Source of the DNA: an uncultured Roseburia sp.
GTDB taxonomy: Bacteria; Bacillota; Clostridia; Lachnospirales; Lachnospiraceae
Length of the DNA stretch: 34,868 bases
NCBI GenBank assembly: GCA_930989305.1
Contig: CAKNLF010000015.1
Coordinates: forward strand, 1-34,868
Reading direction: 5' to 3'
The position numbers and the translations under genes were made by a program. Positions within the stretch are counted from its first letter, which is position 1; each line of letters starts with the position of its first letter. The notes under the pieces are model-generated. The model searched no databases. It was not told where the DNA came from and was given only the letters and a program-made list of their open reading frames with translations. Shown here piece by piece: positions 8,459 through 14,998 of the stretch.

Positions 8459-9215
8459 GGTCCAGTACGCCCCGGATATCCCGGATCACATGATCCGCTC
8501 CTGCTTCCAGGTAAACGCGTTCCACCCTTTTGTCCGCTTCCGCCTTATCCTTTTCATTAAGGCTTTCGTACTCTTCCTTTGTCAGTCCCATGACAGAACT
8601 GCCTTCGATCACGCCTACAGATACCATGCCGGCATTTTTTCCTTCTTTGATGTCCGATACCGTATCACCCACTTTTATGACTCTGGATACGTCCATAAGC
8701 CCCAGGGCTTCCATATTCCGAAAAATCATATAAGGATAGGGACGTCCCTTCTGTCCTGTGGCGTCCGGGCTGAACCAGCAGTCCGGTTCATATCCCTGTT
8801 CTTTCGCCTTCGGCACTACCAGCGCCATCATTTCATCTGTATACCCGGTTGTGGAACCGATCTTCAGCCCCATATCCCGCAGGGCTTTCACAGTTTCCAC
8901 CACATAAGGCTTCGGCTCACCGTAATTTTGTACGATTTCCAGAATCTTGCTTTCACTTAACAGGTACACCTCTTTTACATCCTCTTCCGTCCATGGCCTG
9001 TTGTATTTTTCTTCCCAGGCTTTCGCGATACGGTCCATAGAAAGCATTGTGCGGATATGGTCGATCTTCAGCATTCCCATAGGTTTGCGGACTTCTTCCA
9101 GTGTGGGAGTGATCCCGTAATGCTCAAATGCTTCAATAAATGCTTTTACCGGAGCGAAACAGCCGTAATCCACCGTTGTGCCGGCCCAGTCAAAAATAAT
9201 TCCATCGTATTTCAT
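8448..9215 (-). CDS. phnX: Phosphonoacetaldehyde hydrolase (phosphonatase)
   Basis: PhnX cleaves the C-P bond of phosphonoacetaldehyde to acetaldehyde and phosphate, the last step of 2-AEP breakdown. The protein is a 255-residue HAD enzyme. Motif I FDWAGTTVDYG carries nucleophile D9, with A11 where phosphatases have Asp, as is typical of phosphonatase. The cap-domain Schiff-base lysine is K50 in PMGMLKIDHIR. Later motifs include GSTTGYT, the segment around RPYPYMIFRNMEALG, and VGDTVSDIKEGKNAGM. It starts three bases after the phnW stop, with its ribosome site inside the end of phnW. It is the last gene of the 2-AEP cluster and depends on PhnW for its substrate. Confidence 0.96.
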   Translation of the reverse strand: MKYDGIIFDWAGTTVDYGCFAPVKAFIEAFEHYGITPTLEEVRKPMGMLKIDHIRTMLSMDRIAKAWEEKYNRPWTEEDVKEVYLLSESKILEIVQNYGEPKPYVVETVKALRDMGLKIGSTTGYTDEMMALVVPKAKEQGYEPDCWFSPDATGQKGRPYPYMIFRNMEALGLMDVSRVIKVGDTVSDIKEGKNAGMVSVGVIEGSSVMGLTKEEYESLNEKDKAEADKRVERVYLEAGADHVIRDIRGVLDLVR

Positions 9216-9218
9216 TTC

Positions 9219-10313
9219 TCAATTCTCCTCTTCCAGAAATTGTTTAATAATCTCACAAAGTTTTTCAATATCTTCTTTATAAATTTCTCCGATATTTCCG
9301 ATACGGAATGTGTCCGCGTCCGTTACTTTTCCCGGATAGATCGCATATCCTCTGTCTTTGATATACTGATACATATCCTGGAACGAAAAATTGTGATGTT
9401 CCGGGTAATAAAAGGTCGTAATGATCGGTCCCTGATGCTCCCTTCCAATATAAGGACGGATGCCCAGTTCTTCCATTTTGCTGATCAAAAGACGGTTGTT
9501 CTCCCGATAGCGTCTGGAGCGGGCCGGAATTCCTCCTTCCGCCTCCATTTCCCGCAGGGCCTGAGCAAAGGCCAGCACTACATGGGTGGGAGATGTGAAT
9601 CTCCATTTGCCGTCTTTGTCCATGGTTTTCCACTGATCGTACAGATCCAGCGACAGACTTCTGGCTTTTCCCCGGCTTTCCAGAAGCTTGTCTTTTCTGC
9701 AGATGATAAATGAAAATCCCGGCACGCCCTGGATACATTTGTTGGCGCTGCTGATGATAAAATCAATTCCCAGTTCTCCCACCGGGATATCCACGCCCCC
9801 AAAGCTTGACATGGCATCTACGATAAAGGTTTTTCCGGCTCCCTTTACCACTTTCGCCACAGAAGCAATATCATTTAAGATTCCGGATGTGGTTTCGCTG
9901 TGCACCATGGACACATGGGTGATCTCAGGATGCTCCTTCAGGATTTCCCCGATTTTTTGGGCAGAGGGCACTTTGCTGTATTCCTCATGGTAGATAAAAT
10001 AACTCAGCCCCGCGTGTTTTGCAATCTCTTCCATCCGGTCTCCATACGCGCCGTTGGCGGCAATGAGCAGTACATCTTCCCCGCCGATCACGCTGGTAAG
10101 TACAGATTCCACCCCAAAGGTGCCGCTTCCCTGCATCAGCACCACAGTATACTCCGGTTCTTCCACATGTGCCAGTTTCAGCAGCTTGTCACGGATTTCC
10201 AAAGTGATTTTTTTATAATCATCGTCCCATGTGCAATGGTCAAATAACATTTCCTTTTTTACCGTGTCCGTTGTAGTAAGAGGACCCGGTGTGAGCAATT
10301 TATAATTTGGCAT
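9219..10313 (-). CDS. phnW: 2-aminoethylphosphonate--pyruvate transaminase
   Basis: PhnW transfers the amino group of 2-AEP to pyruvate, giving phosphonoacetaldehyde and alanine. The 364-residue PLP enzyme is of fold type I. It starts MPNYKLLTPGPLTTTDTVK, and has QGSGTFGVES (71-80 region) for phosphate binding, D166 in IVDAMSSFGG for the pyridine nitrogen, and the Schiff-base lysine K192 in SSANKCIQGVPG. The length matches the family at about 360-370. It follows the binding-protein gene after 39 bases with a GGAAGG ribosome site and is followed three bases later by phnX. Together these let the cell use 2-AEP as a phosphorus, nitrogen or carbon source. Confidence 0.96.
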   Translation of the reverse strand: MPNYKLLTPGPLTTTDTVKKEMLFDHCTWDDDYKKITLEIRDKLLKLAHVEEPEYTVVLMQGSGTFGVESVLTSVIGGEDVLLIAANGAYGDRMEEIAKHAGLSYFIYHEEYSKVPSAQKIGEILKEHPEITHVSMVHSETTSGILNDIASVAKVVKGAGKTFIVDAMSSFGGVDIPVGELGIDFIISSANKCIQGVPGFSFIICRKDKLLESRGKARSLSLDLYDQWKTMDKDGKWRFTSPTHVVLAFAQALREMEAEGGIPARSRRYRENNRLLISKMEELGIRPYIGREHQGPIITTFYYPEHHNFSFQDMYQYIKDRGYAIYPGKVTDADTFRIGNIGEIYKEDIEKLCEIIKQFLEEEN

Positions 10314-10352
10314 TTTATTTCCTTCCTTTCGCCGTTTTTCTGTTTTTATTTT

Positions 10353-11357
10353 CTATTTGCAGCTCTCAGATAATTCCTGATGTTTTTCCAGAAGTTCCAC
10401 GGTCAGCGGCTCCGGGAATGTTTTCGGATATGCGGAGCTGTTGGCCGCGTCTGTTGTTTCTCCTTCATAAATGGCATTTGGATAGTATTTCTGCAATTCG
10501 CTCCTGCCTTTTGTAATGATGCATTCCGCCATTTCCTGCGCCAGAGGATTGGTGTCCTCTCCTTTGTCCACAACCGCTACCGACTCTGTAAGAGAGAAGT
10601 TGCCCTCTGTGGGATCAACAAAATCTACGGGAAGTCCGTCCGCTTTATCCGCTACTGCCTGCTGACGAAGCCCGAATCCGATTGCCACTTCTCCCGCCCG
10701 CACTTTTTTCAATGGAGCGGATCCGGAAGACTCAATATGAGCACCTGCGTTTTCATAAATCCCGGAAAGTACGTCTTTGGCGCCATCTTCACCGTATGCG
10801 CTTACCAGCGCCTGGATCAAAAGCCATGCGGTGGAAGAGCTCTTGATATCCGTTACGGAAATCAGATCTTTGTATTCCGGCTTTGTCAGATCTTTTAAAC
10901 TTTTCGGCATATCCAGATTATTTTCTTTCATTACTTCTGTGTTAACAATAATTGTACCTTCCTGTGAAGTAATGGGTGCACAGTAATCTTTCTGGTCCGC
11001 GCTGTTTAAAAGCGTATAATCAAAATCCAGTGGCTGGAACATCTGCTGCTCTTCCTGGGCCGCATCTATATAGAAGGTACTTAAAGTTATCATATCCGCT
11101 TCTATGTTGGTCCCCTCTGCCATGACTTTGCCTCCCAGTTCGGAAGTGCCAAAAGTCTGGAACAGATACTGACCTTCATATCCGTTTTCATCCAGTGTTT
11201 TTTTCATTGCTTCTACCGCTTCGTCATCCGCATTGGAATAAATGACTACTTCGTCTCCGGAAGAAGAACTTCCGCCTGTACCGCATCCTCCCATAACAAA
11301 GGTTCCGGCCAATACTGCCGCTGCGGTCATCAATACTGCTATTTTCTTTGCTTTCAT
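10353..11357 (-). CDS. 2-AEP ABC transporter substrate-binding lipoprotein (PhnS2-like)
   Basis: A 334-residue extracellular binding protein with a lipoprotein signal peptide: basic MKAKK, a hydrophobic core, and lipobox VMGGC with Cys25. A GSSSSG linker follows. The mature part begins DEVVIYSNADDEAVEAM, typical of the Fe3+/thiamine/2-AEP binding-protein cluster, with ADMITLSTFY and PKSLKDLTKPEYKDL in the first lobe and KVRAGEVAIGFGLRQQA in the second. The 2-AEP assignment rests mainly on context: it lies directly between the permease and phnW-phnX. It starts four bases after the permease stop with AAGGAGA inside the end of that gene. The related iron and thiamine binding proteins cannot be excluded by sequence alone. 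Confidence 0.88.
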   Translation of the reverse strand: MKAKKIAVLMTAAAVLAGTFVMGGCGTGGSSSSGDEVVIYSNADDEAVEAMKKTLDENGYEGQYLFQTFGTSELGGKVMAEGTNIEADMITLSTFYIDAAQEEQQMFQPLDFDYTLLNSADQKDYCAPITSQEGTIIVNTEVMKENNLDMPKSLKDLTKPEYKDLISVTDIKSSSTAWLLIQALVSAYGEDGAKDVLSGIYENAGAHIESSGSAPLKKVRAGEVAIGFGLRQQAVADKADGLPVDFVDPTEGNFSLTESVAVVDKGEDTNPLAQEMAECIITKGRSELQKYYPNAIYEGETTDAANSSAYPKTFPEPLTVELLEKHQELSESCK

Positions 11358-11360
11358 ATT

Positions 11361-12989
11361 TTATTTCTCCTTTTGTTCTTTTCTTTTTATGAAATATCCC
11401 AGGATGATTTTTACCAGAATGTTGGTACCCAGGATAAACAACGATAATACAAATACTTCATTAAATTTGGTATAATACTGCAGCTCCTTGATCTTTGTGG
11501 TGATCACCATGGTCCTTGCTCCGGCGATAAAGATTACCGCGCTGACGGTGACCATGGCGTTTACAAAATAATAGCTGAATACTTCCAGAATCGTGGAAGT
11601 CATATTCGGCGTTACTACCCGCACTATAGTCTTGATCCAGTTGTCTCCCATAAGAGACGCTGTTGTCTCCCAGGAACTGTTCAGTTTTGACAGTGAATTG
11701 CGCATCATCAGATACGGCGTGGAAAAATAATGGACCACATTGCACAGGATGATCAGCGGGAATGTATTTTGCAGAGGCGTTCCGGAAAAAATAAGCATAA
11801 AGGCAATACCGATGACCATGCCCGGTATGGTGTTGGTCACCAGGGCAATGGCGTCTATGACCCCTTTGAGTTTTCCGTTCAAACCGCTCCTTGCGGTAGC
11901 AAGAGCCGCTCCGTAAGTGACCAGCAGACCGACCAGCGCAGTGCATACGGCTACCAGGATAGAGTTTTGATATACGCCAAACAGGCTCTGGTCATTTAAT
12001 ACATCCCGTACATGATCCAGCGTAAAATGCACCTGATAAGGCCACTCCTGCACAAGAGGCACTACAAAGATCACCGCGAAGATCGCCAGCACGCATACCA
12101 GGATTACTGTGGAACCAACTGCGCAGATACCGTCTCTCACAGGATTTTTCTTCAGTTCCACCTGAGAAATCTTATTGTAGCGCACATTATACCGTTCCAG
12201 ATATTTCAAGAGGATAATACTGATCACAGAAGGGATCAGCATCATCATAGCCACAACAGCGCCCCGGTTAAAATCCGGAATACTTCCCAGCATTTCATTG
12301 TAAAGGACTGTGGCTACCACATCGAACTCGCCTCCTACAGAAGCGGGGATGCCGTAATCAGTAAAGCACAGGAAAAAACACTGTACAAAGGATGCCGCCA
12401 GCGTTCCCAGAAGAGGCCGCATAATCGTCTGAAGGAATGTCTGTCCGGGCCGGTCTCCCATAACCCGGGAAACTACCATAAACTTCTTATCAATAAATCC
12501 CATAGTATTCAAAATCAGCATGAACGAAATGGGAAGGGTATAGATCACGTATCCGAAAAGGAGTCCGTTGAATCCGTATATATCAAAAAGCTGCCTTCCG
12601 AAGAGCTTCGTAAGAAGCCCTTGTTTGCCAAAAGAATAAATAATGGCAAACCCATATGTAATTGTCGGAAGGAGCATAGGGAGGACTGCAAGTGTCCGCA
12701 CTGCGGATTTAAATTTTCTATTTAAATTAGTATACTGTATACTGTATGCCATAAAAAAAGCAAGACCAGTAGCGATCAGGGCGCTGCATACAGAAACTGT
12801 CACACTGTTTCCAAAAGCCCGGAGGAATCCTTTTTCCGTCAGGACTTCTATATAATTTGCCACTCCTATCCCGGCGTCTCCCAGGAAAGACTCCATCAGG
12901 AGTCTTATGATGGGAACCGCCAGAAATACGGCAAACACCGCCAGTATCACAATATAGATTACTTTAATTTCTCTTTCTTTCCTTATCAT
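11361..12989 (-). CDS. 2-AEP ABC transporter permease, two fused permease domains (PhnU2-like)
   Basis: A 542-residue inner-membrane permease with two tandem binding-protein-dependent transport domains and about 12 membrane spans, the architecture of ThiP/FbpB-type and 2-AEP permeases. The first EAA-like loop includes FMVVSRVMGDRPGQTFLQ before residue 200. The second lies near SWETTASLMGDNWIKTIV at about residue 450. A single chain supplies both halves of the pore, which fits one ATPase gene and one binding-protein gene. The ATG overlaps the ATPase stop by four bases (ATGA), so the two are translationally coupled. It carries no frameshift or obvious defect. Confidence 0.9.
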   Translation of the reverse strand: MIRKEREIKVIYIVILAVFAVFLAVPIIRLLMESFLGDAGIGVANYIEVLTEKGFLRAFGNSVTVSVCSALIATGLAFFMAYSIQYTNLNRKFKSAVRTLAVLPMLLPTITYGFAIIYSFGKQGLLTKLFGRQLFDIYGFNGLLFGYVIYTLPISFMLILNTMGFIDKKFMVVSRVMGDRPGQTFLQTIMRPLLGTLAASFVQCFFLCFTDYGIPASVGGEFDVVATVLYNEMLGSIPDFNRGAVVAMMMLIPSVISIILLKYLERYNVRYNKISQVELKKNPVRDGICAVGSTVILVCVLAIFAVIFVVPLVQEWPYQVHFTLDHVRDVLNDQSLFGVYQNSILVAVCTALVGLLVTYGAALATARSGLNGKLKGVIDAIALVTNTIPGMVIGIAFMLIFSGTPLQNTFPLIILCNVVHYFSTPYLMMRNSLSKLNSSWETTASLMGDNWIKTIVRVVTPNMTSTILEVFSYYFVNAMVTVSAVIFIAGARTMVITTKIKELQYYTKFNEVFVLSLFILGTNILVKIILGYFIKRKEQKEK

Positions 12990-13765
12990 AGCCTGGCACC
13001 TGCCTGTACGGTTCTTGCCATGCTCTGGTGAAACAGGGCAAAAATATTATTTTTCTTGATCTCCAGCTGATTCAGGATAAATTCTTTTACGAAATTGTTT
13101 TCCGGAGCTGTGATGATCTCCTGTGGGGCTCCATACTGGGAAATAGATCCTTTGTTTACAATGAGCACTTTGTCGGATAAGGTCAGCGCTTCCTCCGGAT
13201 CATGAGTTACGATGATCGTTGTGAGATGGAAATCTCTGGCGATTTCTTTGATCTTCTCTTTAATGGATTCTTTGATCACGCCGTCCAGAGCGCTTAAGGG
13301 CTCATCCAGAAGCAGGATCTTAGGCTTCATGACCATGGTTCTTGCCAGAGCCACCCTCTGTTTTTGTCCCCCGGAGAGCTGTTCGATCTTTTTATTCAGA
13401 TGTTCTTTCAGTCCCAGCAGCTCTATAAATTCATCTACTTCTTCTTTTGTGGAAATGCCCGGTTTGTTTTTCAGTCCGTAGGTAATATTCTTATAAACAT
13501 TCAGATTGGGGAACAGGGCGTAATCCTGAAATACGATATTGAATCCTCTCTCTTCCATTGGTACCTTTGTAATGTCTTTTCCATTGAAAATGATCTGACC
13601 GCTGTCCGCCGGAGTCAGTCCCAGCACCAGATTTAAAAGAGTCGTTTTTCCGCATCCGGAAGGTCCCAGGATGGATACGATCTCTCCGTCCTGTATTTGG
13701 AGATTAATGTCCTCCAGAATCGTAACGTTATCATAAGATTTTTTTATATGTTTCAGTTCCAGCAT
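12986..13765 (-). CDS. 2-AEP ABC transporter ATP-binding protein (PhnT2-like)
   Basis: A 259-residue ABC ATPase that powers the importer. Walker A is GPSGCGKT (34-41, K40), the Q-loop is Q80 in VFQDYALFPN, the signature is LSGGQKQR (130-137), Walker B is ILLLDEPLSALD (D154, catalytic E155), and the switch histidine is H188 in VTHDPEEA. It lacks the C-terminal TOBE domain found in many CUT1-type ATPases. It is the first gene of the ATPase-permease-binding protein-phnW-phnX series, with GAAAGGAG as ribosome site and a promoter 80-110 bases upstream. Close relatives transport iron, thiamine or polyamines; context points to 2-AEP. Confidence 0.92.
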   Translation of the reverse strand: MLELKHIKKSYDNVTILEDINLQIQDGEIVSILGPSGCGKTTLLNLVLGLTPADSGQIIFNGKDITKVPMEERGFNIVFQDYALFPNLNVYKNITYGLKNKPGISTKEEVDEFIELLGLKEHLNKKIEQLSGGQKQRVALARTMVMKPKILLLDEPLSALDGVIKESIKEKIKEIARDFHLTTIIVTHDPEEALTLSDKVLIVNKGSISQYGAPQEIITAPENNFVKEFILNQLEIKKNNIFALFHQSMARTVQAGARL

Positions 13766-13846
13766 GATGTTCTCCTTTCTCCATCATCAATACTTTTCCG
13801 GTTTTGTTTTGTTTTTTCGCAGGTTTTGTTCCCGCTGACAGTAGCT

Positions 13847-13876
13847 ATTATAAACAGCCGAAAAATCCTTTTTCAA
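13847..13876 (-). promoter_or_regulatory. Promoter of the 2-AEP transport and degradation operon
   Basis: On the minus strand: -35 TTGAAA (13871-13876), 18-base spacer, -10 TATAAT (13847-13852). The predicted start near 13840 leaves a leader of about 75 bases before the ATPase gene. The upstream GTAGAAAATCTAC palindrome lies about 55-70 bases before the -35. Confidence 0.8.
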
Positions 13877-13915
13877 TCAAAGACAGGTGAAGCTTTTGTA
13901 AAGTCCCCGTAAACC

Positions 13916-13953
13916 AAAAAAAGAAAGTTTTGTAGAAAATCTACAAAACTTTC
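13916..13953 (-). terminator. Terminator of the RpiR gene, embedding the stop codon and a putative operator
   Basis: A perfect 14-bp stem GAAAGTTTTGTAGA/TCTACAAAACTTTC (13923-13936 with 13940-13953) with a three-base loop. On the minus strand it is followed by seven T. The regulator stop codon TAG (13943-13941) lies inside the stem. The centre of the hairpin is the palindrome GTAGAAAATCTAC, which is repeated upstream of the regulator start. Confidence 0.93.
13932..13944. promoter_or_regulatory. Putative RpiR operator, downstream copy
   Basis: GTAGAAAATCTAC, a two-fold symmetric 13-mer identical to the copy at 14841-14853, with the two following bases AA also shared. It lies between the regulator gene and the 2-AEP operon promoter. 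Its role as an operator is inferred. Confidence 0.55.
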
Positions 13954-14828
13954 TCATTCTTTCCATAGGCTCTCCGGTTCACAATGGCATTGGTCTGATT
14001 CAGTTTTCCGGACAGTTTTTCATAATCCTGATTCAGCAGTCCCGCGTACAGCATATCCACAAGGGCAAGCTGTGAAATCCTGGAAAATATCGTATTGCCG
14101 TACAAAAACTGCCGGTTGCTGGCGCATAAAACAATATCCGAATATTTGGCGATCAGAGAATGCTCAAAATTGGTCAGCGCCAGGGTTGCTGCCCCTGTCC
14201 GCTTTGCCTGGGCCATCATCTCCACTGTATGCCTGGAACATCCGGAATAGGAAATTCCAATGGCCAGATCCTTTGGGGTCAGATTGACCGCGCTGACATT
14301 CTGCAGGTAATAGTCCTGATAGATCCTGCAGTTCAGACCCAGGTAAGTAAGCTTTGTCAGCAGATCCATAGCTGTGCATATGGAATTTTCCACACTGTAG
14401 ATCACAATGTTTTCCGCATTTAATATGGCATGGACCGCTTTCCTGTATTCTTTTACGGAAATGTGTTTCCTTGTCTCCTCCAGCATTTCTATAGAAGTAT
14501 TGATGATCTTGCCCGGGATTTCCTCCAGCCTGTCCGCTCTGGAAAGGGTAAATCCGTACAGATCGATACTGTCTCTTTCCTCCGGTTCTCCCCTGGCCTC
14601 CTCCTGCACCAGCGCATATTTAAAATCCTTAAATCCCTGATATCCGGCGGCCTTTACAAACCGCACCACAGTAGGCTGGCTCACTCCGGTTTTTTCCGCC
14701 ACCTCCTCTATCAGAAGATTTCTGGCGCTGTCCCTGTAACTCAGAATATAATCCGCCACTTTCTGTTCCGAAGGCCGCAGCTTCGGATAAATCTGACGGA
14801 TCCGCAATTTGATCTCATGATGTTCCAT
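13941..14828 (-). CDS. MurR/RpiR-family transcriptional regulator, probable controller of the 2-AEP cluster
   Basis: A 295-residue regulator. The N-terminal RpiR helix-turn-helix domain fills about residues 1-77 (PSEQKVADYIL, EEVAEKTGVSQPTVVRFVKA with the recognition helix at about 50-62). A SIS domain follows at about 115-255 (IVIYSVENSICTAMDLLTKL, IGISYSGCSRHTVEMMAQAK, ALTNFEHSLIAKYSD). SIS domains in this family bind phosphorylated sugars, so a phosphonate such as phosphonoacetaldehyde or 2-AEP is a reasonable effector guess. It is transcribed just upstream of the transporter on the same strand. Its own start is preceded by AGGAGAG and by the GTAGAAAATCTAC palindrome, which suggests autoregulation. 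Known 2-AEP regulators of enterobacteria are of the GntR and LysR types, so this pairing is unusual. Confidence 0.9.
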   Translation of the reverse strand: MEHHEIKLRIRQIYPKLRPSEQKVADYILSYRDSARNLLIEEVAEKTGVSQPTVVRFVKAAGYQGFKDFKYALVQEEARGEPEERDSIDLYGFTLSRADRLEEIPGKIINTSIEMLEETRKHISVKEYRKAVHAILNAENIVIYSVENSICTAMDLLTKLTYLGLNCRIYQDYYLQNVSAVNLTPKDLAIGISYSGCSRHTVEMMAQAKRTGAATLALTNFEHSLIAKYSDIVLCASNRQFLYGNTIFSRISQLALVDMLYAGLLNQDYEKLSGKLNQTNAIVNRRAYGKNEKVL

Positions 14829-14840
14829 CTTACTCTCCTG

Positions 14841-14853
14841 GTAGAAAATCTAC
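14841..14853. promoter_or_regulatory. Putative RpiR operator, upstream copy
   Basis: GTAGAAAATCTAC, immediately upstream of the regulator's ribosome site and 13 bases before its start codon. It is identical to 13932-13944. A bound regulator here would block its own transcript or its translation start. Confidence 0.6.
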
Positions 14854-14969
14854 AATTTTTTCTTCATTTTTCTCCATTTCCGGCTGCAGTATCCGGCAAG
14901 GGCAAACTGCCGGAAACGGATTGTATCCAAAAAAGTACAAAAAACTCTTAGGATTCTTCTGCTTTTTCT

Positions 14970-14998
14970 AGTATATCCGGTTCCCGTTTTAAAATCAA
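14970..14998 (-). promoter_or_regulatory. Promoter of the RpiR regulator gene
   Basis: On the minus strand: -35 TTGATT (14993-14998), 17-base spacer, -10 TATACT (14970-14975). The -35 overlaps the comEC stop codon. The leader to the start codon would be about 135 bases and contains a CCGGCA/TGCCGG hairpin near 14892-14912 and the palindrome at 14841-14853. Confidence 0.6.

Noticed and set aside
9057..9713. 218-codon open frame on plus, opposite phnX/phnW
   Set aside because: It spans the junction of two well-supported genes on the other strand and shows no domain.
12012..12725. 237-codon open frame on plus, opposite the 2-AEP permease gene
   Set aside because: It is antisense to a clear 12-span permease, has unusual His/Gln/Arg-rich composition, no ribosome site and no family resemblance.
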